64,000 nucleotides of DNA from Anthoceros angustus. Its lineage: Eukaryota > Streptophyta > Anthocerotopsida > Anthocerotales > Anthocerotaceae. The notes under the pieces are model-generated. The model made no database searches. It was not told the origin of the DNA and saw only the letters and a program-made list of their open reading frames with translations. Of this stretch, positions 56,718 to 64,000 are shown one piece after another; within the stretch, counting starts at the first letter, position 1; every line of letters begins with the position of its first letter. The stretch lies in assembly GCA_010909165.1 (NCBI GenBank), contig VJWM01000134.1:558001-622000 (forward strand). Reading direction: 5' to 3'. The position numbers and the translations under genes are program-made.

Positions 56718-59700
56718 TTGGCTTCCCGAATGGCCAGCTTGACCCTGAAGGATGTGCCCTTCCAGGCAATTCAGTCCTCCTCATCAGACAGGAAGATTGC
56801 GGGCCAAAGAATCAAGGGCAGGGTGGCAGCAAGGAGCATCAGGAGGGTTGTATTTGTCTCGGCTAACGTGTGCAGCAGCTCAGCATGTGGGGAGAGTACA
56901 AGCGACGGATTGTTGTTGTCCCGTGGCGGGTACGGTGGACACAGAATTGCTGCCGTAGCCAGAGGTTTTCAAGCTGGGAGGGGATATGGTAGGAGTAGAG
57001 ATTTGGGCTTCCCGTCTGTGGACTTGTTGTGCCCTTCCTGCGCATCTGCAGCGAGAACCGGATTGCGAGCCACACCCTCCAAATTCCGTGAAGCAGCTGT
57101 GCAGGATGGGGAGAATATAGAGCCAGATATGGTAGAAGATAAGAGTGACGGTAGGGAATTGACCGTGGACATTACTGGGGATGGCGAGCGTGGAAGCTGG
57201 TGGAATGATCTGCCAGAGAGATACAAGGCTATCTTCGCAACATCGCTGGCATTTGTTATTTGTAACATGGACAAGGTTAGTAGCGCTCGTGGCAATGAGG
57301 ACATCTCACTGGTTGGCTTTTATCCCATGGAGTTGATACGGAGCCTTTTGCGCAGAACAGGTGAATATGAGCATTGCGATTATTCCTATGTCTCACCAGC
57401 TGGGATGGAATGCTTCAACAGCAGGGCTAGTTCAGTCTTCCTTCTTCTGGGGGTATGCTCTGAGTCAGCTGCCGGGCGGGTGGCTCGCGAAAACCTTCAC
57501 AGGGAAGTGAGTACAGGCCAACTCTTTCTTGCACCTACTTCGCAAGACGTGCAGATCACCAGGATGTTTCCCATGTGGACGTCAAGCTGTATGCCTGAGT
57601 GTTTGTGGAAAACGTGCAGGAGGATATTGCGTGCAGGGGTTTTACTGTGGTCCTTAGCCACTGCAGCTCTTCCAACTTTTGCTACTGTCATGCCAGCACT
57701 TCTTTTCAGTCGGCTAGCGGTCAGTTTCCGAATAGCACTCTCGACTGGAGCTGGACTACACTTCAGATGGCGTATTTTTTATGTTACCAGTCCTCGCTTG
57801 CATCTGTCAAAGCTTGGGTGTTGGTTCTGATTTTTGTGCAGGTGGGACTTGGAGAAGGAGTTTCTCCCTCAGCTGCAACAGATTTGATTGCAAGGTTTGC
57901 CTTGGCTGTAGATTTCCAATGTCTGTCTCGGTTTTGCTTGTTGTTCACACGGAAACTGCTCGCCGTTACCCTTTCCCTTGGGATGCTTAGCACTGTGACA
58001 CTCAAGGCTTTCTGATTTGCAGGACTATGCCTCCTACGGAACGCTCGAGAGCAGTGGCCTTTGTCTTTGGTGGACTCAATGTTGGCAGCGTGGCTGGGTA
58101 TGTATATCTGCTGCCTCGAAAGCATTGACGTTTTAGTGTTTCTTGTTCTTGTTTGTTAAAAGTTTGGGTCCAATTCATGCAGGCTTCTCATAGCTCCGCA
58201 GATAATTAAGACATATGGCTGGGAAACTGTCTTTTACATCTTCGGCCTGATTGGTATAATCTGGTGAGTTCTAGGCATGCTGTAACAAAGTCACCCTTTC
58301 CTTCTGTCGCACAGGTTGTGCTATAACGGACGTGTGTATGCATTCAGGTGCTTCGCGTTTGAGGGTTCATTGAGTGAGGGAGAAAAGGACTCGGCACAGG
58401 GCTCGCGAATAGCTAGTAAGAAAAGTTTGTCCCAGAAGGAAATCAGTCTATCTGTGCCAATGAGTTTCTGTTTGCAAGACTGTTCTGCCATTGAATTTCC
58501 CCACTGAAGCCAGAATTGAGTCTTGTTTGTTTCGCGTTAGGGGAGGATGGCAAACCTGAGAAGGCCAGGTTGAGAATCGCAGATACTAAGGAGATAGATT
58601 CAGAAGCCAAAGGCGTTGAGACGGATAATGAAGTAAGGGTTCGGTTTTTGTATTGTCGTGATATTGGTCTCATTGTCAAATGCCTTAGATGTATGACATT
58701 GGTCTTATTGTTGACATTCTATACTGCCTGAATGTACTTCAGTCAGTCCCATGGAAGGAAATCCTCAAGAGCCCAGCAGTCTGGGCAATGATCTATGCAC
58801 ACTTCTGTGGGAACTGGGGTCACTACACTCTTCTGTCCTGGCTCCCCACGTACTTCAGGTGTGGCATGTGTTTCTTTCTATAGCTGTCAATCTGACAGAA
58901 TTCTTGTGAGATCTGACTGCACACCGCTCGAATTGGGCACGTTATCTAATGTTCACTTGCTGCTTGTTCACCAGTGAGGAGTTGAATTTGGACCTCACCA
59001 ATGCCGCAGCGGTAATTGGAACACTCCTTAAACTTCGATGTTTGCATCAGCCTTCTGGCCTTGTGATTCTTATGATGTGGATGTCTGCTGCAGGTATCAA
59101 TTCTACCTGCAGTGTGCTCCATAGGAGTGTCGAGCATAGCTGCCCCTCTAGCAGATAAACTCATCTCGAATGGAGTGGACACCACTCTGGTGCGGTTTCA
59201 TCAAGGATTAGTCGTCTTTTTTGGGAGGTAATCTCTGCTCAGGGTAAGGGACTGACAGTTTGTGACGGAGATGCAGGTCCGAAAAGTCTGCCAGAGCATT
59301 GCGTTCGTATCACCAGCTGCCTGTATGGCTATCGCCTGTTTAAACGATCATATGGCTCCCTGGGCTGTTGTGGGCATCTTGACTGCGGGAATTGGCCTGT
59401 CAAGTGTGGCATTTTCAGGTACAGACGAGTTCAGTCTCTGCCGACCTGTCCATTGTTTAAGAGAGTTTCACCTTCACCTTTTCGTTTGCTGTGCTCCACT
59501 GCAGGGTTGTACTGTACTCATCAGGATATCTCCCCCAAATATGCAAGCGTTTTGTTGGTACGATAAGCTGACTTCTTCTGACCATCTGAACGTAAGGGCC
59601 TTGTATCTCACATAACTAAATGCTGATCCACAGGGCATTACAAGCACGGCCGGAGCTATTCCTGGTGTCGTAGGTGTTGCATTGGTGGGTTACATATTCG

Positions 59701-59922
59701 ACGAAACTCAATCTTGGGATGTAAGTTCCCTTTCCCATCCACCTGTGTTTCTGCCCTTCCTGGCCGTTTCCAAACTTGCTTGTGACCCTGTTTCCTGTAC
59801 AGCTTGCCCTGTTTGTCCCGTCTATCTTCTTCTACCTCACTGGAGCAGTGGTCTGGAATCTCTTCGCCAGCAGTAAGCCCCAAAGTTTCGAGAGTGTCCC
59901 ACTGGAATCCAAGGCTAAGTAG
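56718..59922 (+). CDS. PHT4: Plastid anion/phosphate transporter, PHT4/ANTR family (SLC17-like MFS)
   Basis: Twelve-helix major-facilitator protein; plant PHT4/ANTR members move Pi (one moves ascorbate) across plastid or Golgi membranes. Exon 1 (56718-57275) encodes a ~150-residue Ser/Arg-rich transit region, then WWNDLPERYKAIFATSLAFV and CNMDK. Following exons: VNMSIAIIPMSHQLGWNAST, GLVQSSFFWGYALSQLPGGW; SLATAALPTFATVMPALLF (57640s); GLGEGVSPSAATDLIAR (57850s); PPTERSRAVAFVFGGLNVGS; LLIAPQIIKTYGWETVFYIF; VPWKEILKSPAVWAMIYAHF and NWGHYTLLSWLPTYF (58745-58858); AAPLADKLISNG (59130s); VRKVCQSIAFVSPAACMAIA; ITSTAGAIPGVVGVALVGYI; LALFVPSIFFYLTGAVVWNL, ending FESVPLESKAK and TAG at 59920. All family landmarks are present, so it is probably functional; the substrate cannot be told. 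Confidence 0.9.
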
Positions 59923-60178
59923 GTTCACATCCAAGCAGGCATGTTAGGTTGGTAAGAATAAGAGGAAGTGCATACATGGAGGCTTGAGGATCCAACCATT
60001 TATAGATGTACAATAGTACGTTGTGACCGCTGTCAATGGCAGTTGGACGGTGTTCCACACGCAGATCACCTCCCAACCGGTGTGTACAGATGTTTCTGGA
60101 CCATAGTGCTGTACCTAATCCAAGTCGAATTGTAATTCGATGTACAGTAAATGGAATGGTAAGCGTAACGAGACCAGT

Positions 60179-61168
60179 TCACGAAGTCCTGCTGTCCCTG
60201 GGCCTGAGCAAACCAGCCCACTTGCCCAGTAGATCATGTGGACTAGCATCCATACGAGTACCCACTCCACCCCAGACAAGCAAGTGGGGGAGATCTTGCA
60301 GCTGCCCTCCAGTCACCTCATGGACAGGCCTGAATCCGAACCAACTGTAGTACCTGACAAGCTGCATCAGCAGGTTATCAGGAGCAAGATTTGATACCTT
60401 CTCAGCTCAAGGTCTCGAAGCCTCGTTATTTACCTTTGCATGATATTCAGGGGAGTCGTTGATGGCCAGCAGCTCAGCTTTCACGCAGGAGCAGTCTACG
60501 CCATGCCGCAAAGCAACTGCTCCTACAAAGAGTCCCACACCCAGCAAGGATGACCGCCTCCGAGCCGACAACTTCGTCAACCTTATCGACTCCAAATGCA
60601 GTATCCTTCCTCCCAACCAAGGCAGCACAAACCCTTGCGCTCGCCCTAGATCTCCCCCATCCAAGCTCCAGGCCTGTATACTAAAGCCGGCACCGAGGCT
60701 TTTGAGCTCCAGCCTCGCTCCCTTCTCCTCTGCCGCTGCCAAAATCTCTGCCATGGAAGGCAAACTGTCAAGGCCCTCGTCCCTTCCACCATGCTGCCTA
60801 CCACTCCCCGCATCTACACCTTTCGATGACATGCTCACCTCCTCCTCGCCAGTTGACATGCCAGCAGCTGACATGCCGAATGCAACAGCAAACAGAGTTG
60901 AGGAGCATTGTGCTCTGCTTGCACGCACTTTCCTTCGACTGCTGCCCTTCCTCTTCAGCCAAGGCAATCCCAACCCTGTGCAACCATGCTGCAACGCCAG
61001 AGGGTGGGGCAGCGCATTGTAGCTCTTCGCAGTTCTCGGGCATGAGGCTGCATTCGTGAACGAAGGAACAGGAGGGTGCAACACGGCATCCATGTTGGGC
61101 GGATGCAGAAAGCAACTTGCACATACGAGTATGGACGCAATGAAGGATCTGTTCAGGCTGGTCCACAT
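60179..61168 (-). CDS. Plastid-targeted GNAT-like protein
   Basis: Two exons: 61168-60434 and 60361-60179, with donor GTAAAT after AKEYH-type sequence and acceptor CTGATGCAG. The N-terminal ~100 residues are Ser/Arg/Pro-rich like a transit peptide. A middle part (SLPSMAEILAAAEEKGARLE) precedes a compact domain: GGRILHLESIRL, SLLGVGLFVGAVALRHG, KAELLAINDSPEYHAK then LVRYYSWFGFRPVHEV and HLLVWGGVGTRMDA. The order conserved strand, AINDSxxYHxKLVxYYxxxGF, resembles the C-terminal acetyl-CoA-binding half of GNAT N-acetyltransferases. I recognise similar uncharacterised plant plastid proteins but know no substrate. It is convergent with PHT4 (256 bp between stops). Confidence 0.65.
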
Positions 61169-63329
61169 ACGCCGAAGTGTTTACCAAAACAATGCACCTC
61201 GATTATATGATGACACAAGTCATTGATGAGTGTTGATATGCAAGGGCACACTTGCAGCTGGTCCCTCTTGCAAAGAGAGAACCTTAGAAACTCTGCAACT
61301 ACGGCTCTGCTAACGTCATTTCTCTTGGACTAACGATTCCACATGTGACATCACTTCTCATCCACCGCTTGAGATTTTACCTGCCTGTGAGAACAATTTT
61401 GGGTGTCAGCTACATGACCAAAAGAGAAAGCAGAGAAGAGAAGACAGTACCAGAGACAGCTTCCTCCACTCACTCTGCCAGTCTCGATGCCTCGCACGCT
61501 TACCCAACAGCACATGTCCAAAACTGAGGAACTTTACCACCTGCTTTACAACTTCGTTTCCAGTGCTGCGTATTTTACAGCACACTCACAAGAGGTATGC
61601 ACGCGATCTTGATGACCCACCAGCCCTTTTGTAAGTGGGTGCGAAACACTGGACACTGCACATCGGACACTGGACACTGGAACTTCCTCTCAGGGTCGCT
61701 CGGGAGTCTCACTTCCATTTCAGTGACCATACACAACATGCTCGTTTTAACACTCTCCATCCGTCAGTTCAAAGAGCCAAAGTCTGGAGAAGAAATTCAA
61801 GTCGCCCTAGGGTCAGATCCAGATCGGAGCTTATCCCGTGAAGTCCCAATACAACCAGCGACAGACTCCAGCGCAAAGGATAACAATGCACAGCATTTTG
61901 CTGGGAAATTCCCTGCCTCACGTTGCCGGCCCGGCGATAATCGTGGGCATGTAAAACGTCAGGCCCGCAGGAGCAGGATACAAGATCGAGAGAAGCTCTA
62001 CATGAAGAGATCCGCATTCATACGGATAATCAAGGTAGTAAATGTTGATGTTTTGCACAAGTCAATATCACGTTGTTTATGCGTCAAGCAGATCTCCTCA
62101 TGTAGACCCTCTGTCGCACTCTTCCTTCACCCCCATCGACCGCTTCTCTTGCTCGTTCTTGATTTTATAAGGAGCAGCCAGGCCAGTCTCTAGATCGAAG
62201 CAAGCTTGTAAAAAAAGATAGGTATCCCATTTATTCAAATCATACCCATGGATAATATGCTGTGTAGTCTCTAGATCGAAGCAAGCTTGTAAAAAAAGAT
62301 AGGTATCCCATTTATTCAAATCATACCCATGGATAATATGCTGTGTATTCATGAGCTTCTCTGTCTTTGAAAACCATCACTCTTTCAAATTATACCCATA
62401 TTTCGAACCATATGCATGGATAACATGTTGTATATTTATGATGCATTTTATATTATTTTTATATAATAATATTTTAATTTATGGAAGAAGTTTTCAAAAA
62501 ATAATTAAAGGTCCATCACAATTGGTTAGTGCATGTGAATCACGTAACGTTATCTTCTTCTTTTTAAAGTATTTTATGCGTCTTTGGGTAGCCATCAAAA
62601 TTAGTTGAAAGAGAATGAGAGAGGTTTTACATGATGAGATATGCATTCATACGGATAAACAAGGAGTTCAATATTGATGTTTTTCACACATCAATATCAT
62701 GCTGGTTGTGTGGCATGCAAATCTCCTCATGTAGAGCTTCCTCGCCTTCCTTTGCCCCTCATTGGCTTCTTGATTCCATGAGGAGCTATGATCTCTAAGT
62801 TAGAGCAACAACCAAAACTTACAAAAACATGAGGCAAGCTTATAACTGAAGACTGTATAAAGAAAGATTATATGATTCTAAACCTGCTAGGACTAGCTAG
62901 CTCTTATGTCCTTTGAAAATCATGGATGCTTTAAATTAGACCTATGAAAACCTGGCTGAATATATATGAGGTAATACATATTATTTAAATATAATTTATC
63001 TTGCTTATAGACCACCTAATATTATATTTTTAAGTATTTTATGCTTATATAGTTATATATATACCCAATAGTTATGCTATTTTGTATATATATACATATG
63101 TAGTTAGTAGTTACGCTACTTTGCATATATGTATATGGATGTGCCTAATAATTACGTACCACCTACGACTTTTGAGTCAAAAGTGACATCGCGCAAAGTA
63201 CGTCGTAGAACGACGACAGTGCGAGAGGGCCGCGAGGGAGAGTGGACGGATGTCATGTGAACCCGAATTATGGTCTTCGCGACAATTTGGGCAGGGAACT
63301 GGTGGAAACGCTAGGCTTTTGAAAGGAAC
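61169..63329. other. Intergenic, partly AT-rich, with an 81-bp tandem duplication
   Basis: 62185-62346 holds two nearly perfect copies of an 81-bp unit beginning AGTCTCTAGATCGAAGCAAG. Near 61625-61680, GGACACTGCACATCGGACAC and TGGACACTGGAACTTCC form short repeats. A diverged duplicate pair lies at about 62012-62120 and 62640-62740 (gcattcatacggataa(t/a)caagg...ttgatgtttt(g/t)cacaa/c). AT-rich from 62350 to 63150. No gene seen. Confidence 0.55.
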
Positions 63330-64000
63330 ATGGCTCAAGATCTGGAGCAGCAGCTGCATCTGGTGGAGGAGGAGTTGCTTCGGGTTCAAGGTTTGTCCTT
63401 CATCTGGTCTTGTGAGGAGGTCTCATTTCGCTCCAGCCGCTTCTGGACACCACCGGACTCTCCAAAATTCATGGCCAGCTTCTGCGGCTAACAGCTTGTA
63501 CACGTGCTTGCCTACAGACCAGATAAGCACTTTGCTTGAACATCAGGAACAGTTGCAAGTGCAGCAAGCTGAGTTGCGTGTAATGCTGGATGAGATCAGG
63601 GCAGAATCACTCCACAAGCCCAAGGTGGGATCAGAGGTTTCAAGGAAGAAGGCTGAAAATTGGACAGGCCCATTTGAGTGGGATGATGTGGCGGACGACA
63701 TTAGGCTCAACATTTTGGCATACCCTCGTATCGTGCGAACCAAAAGAGGTTTGTTAGTAGGAGTGTGCTATCGACTTGATGCAACTGGTTTTGTGGCAAA
63801 GGAAAGAGTTTTCAACCGTGCTTGTTTTGGCAGATAATCAATGCCGTGCTGAGTGGACGAGACGTGGTTGTGATAATGGCAGCTGGAGGTGGCAAGAGCC
63901 TCTGTTATCAACTCCCTGCATTGATTCGACCTGGCACTGCACTGGTCATCAGTCCCCTTCTTTCTCTCATACAAGATCAAGTAGGTTCGATGGCTAATGC
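63330..64000 (+). CDS. RECQL2: RecQ helicase, RECQL2-like (5' part, runs off window)
   Basis: 3'-to-5' DNA helicase for recombination and replication repair in the nucleus. Exon 1 63330-63390 ([20 protein letters not shown]), exon 2 63518-63748, exon 3 from 63834 to the edge. Exon 2 gives [20 protein letters not shown], a coiled coil typical of plant RECQL2, then [18 protein letters not shown]. Exon 3 gives [20 protein letters not shown] and [11 protein letters not shown] (Walker A), then [11 protein letters not shown] (motif Ia). Within exon 2 the frame is lost after RLNI: one more T in the TTTT run (63713-63716) and one more A in the AAAA run (63742-63745) would restore the conserved block leading to motif 0 and the phase of exon 3. 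Probably a live gene with two consensus deletions. Confidence 0.88.

Overview
The window is nuclear DNA from a land plant. Genes contain short introns (about 80-300 bp, GT-AG), and the gene set is embryophyte: SEUSS, a plant CNGC channel, VTE6, HISN2, a DUF1005 protein, a DUF26/Gnk2 protein and DYW-deaminase proteins. Compact genes, DYW factors outside a PPR context, and a degenerate non-LTR element with a zinc-finger/RT/endonuclease layout fit a non-seed plant (bryophyte or lycophyte grade) better than a seed plant. I cannot name the species.

Layout. 1-3.5 kb: an intronless ARM-repeat gene (-). 4.4-7.6 kb: two minisatellite arrays, each followed by the same ~0.7 kb unit. Between them sit a copy of the ARM-gene upstream region and a copy of the VTE6 5' region, joined at short microhomologies. 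7.7-9.2 kb: VTE6 (+). 9.2-15.8 kb: gene-poor, with a 92-bp truncated non-LTR insertion bounded by 25-bp direct repeats and a long decayed non-LTR element. 15.9-20.9 kb: an intronless isoprenylcysteine methylesterase and a group-IVa-like CNGC, both (-). 22.2-27.3 kb: two tandem (+) genes for a PDF motif joined to a DYW deaminase domain, with a pathogen-related-protein gene (-) between them. 29.5-31.1 kb: a DUF1005 gene (-) whose frame is broken several times. 33-36.3 kb: an AT-rich stretch holding one secreted DUF26 gene. 36.7-40.9 kb: a HIT-type zinc-finger gene and isovaleryl-CoA dehydrogenase (-). 42.7-45 kb: Ty3/gypsy and non-LTR debris. 47.4-53.2 kb: SEUSS-like coregulator (+). 54.7-56.2 kb: HISN2 (+). 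56.7-59.9 kb: PHT4/ANTR anion transporter (+). 60.2-61.2 kb: a GNAT-like plastid protein (-). 63.3 kb to the end: 5' part of a RECQL2-type helicase (+).

The genes do not form one pathway. Several products look organellar: VTE6, HISN2, PHT4 and the GNAT-like protein (plastid), IVD (mitochondrion), and the PDF-DYW pair (mitochondrion or plastid). The most unusual items are the PDF-DYW genes, the microhomology-joined mosaic at 5.7-6.24 kb, and the zinc-finger/RT/RLE-like retroelement family with a (CTT)n tail. Single-base losses in homopolymer runs recur in the DUF1005 and RECQL2 genes and between duplicate copies, so frameshifts here should be treated as possible consensus errors.
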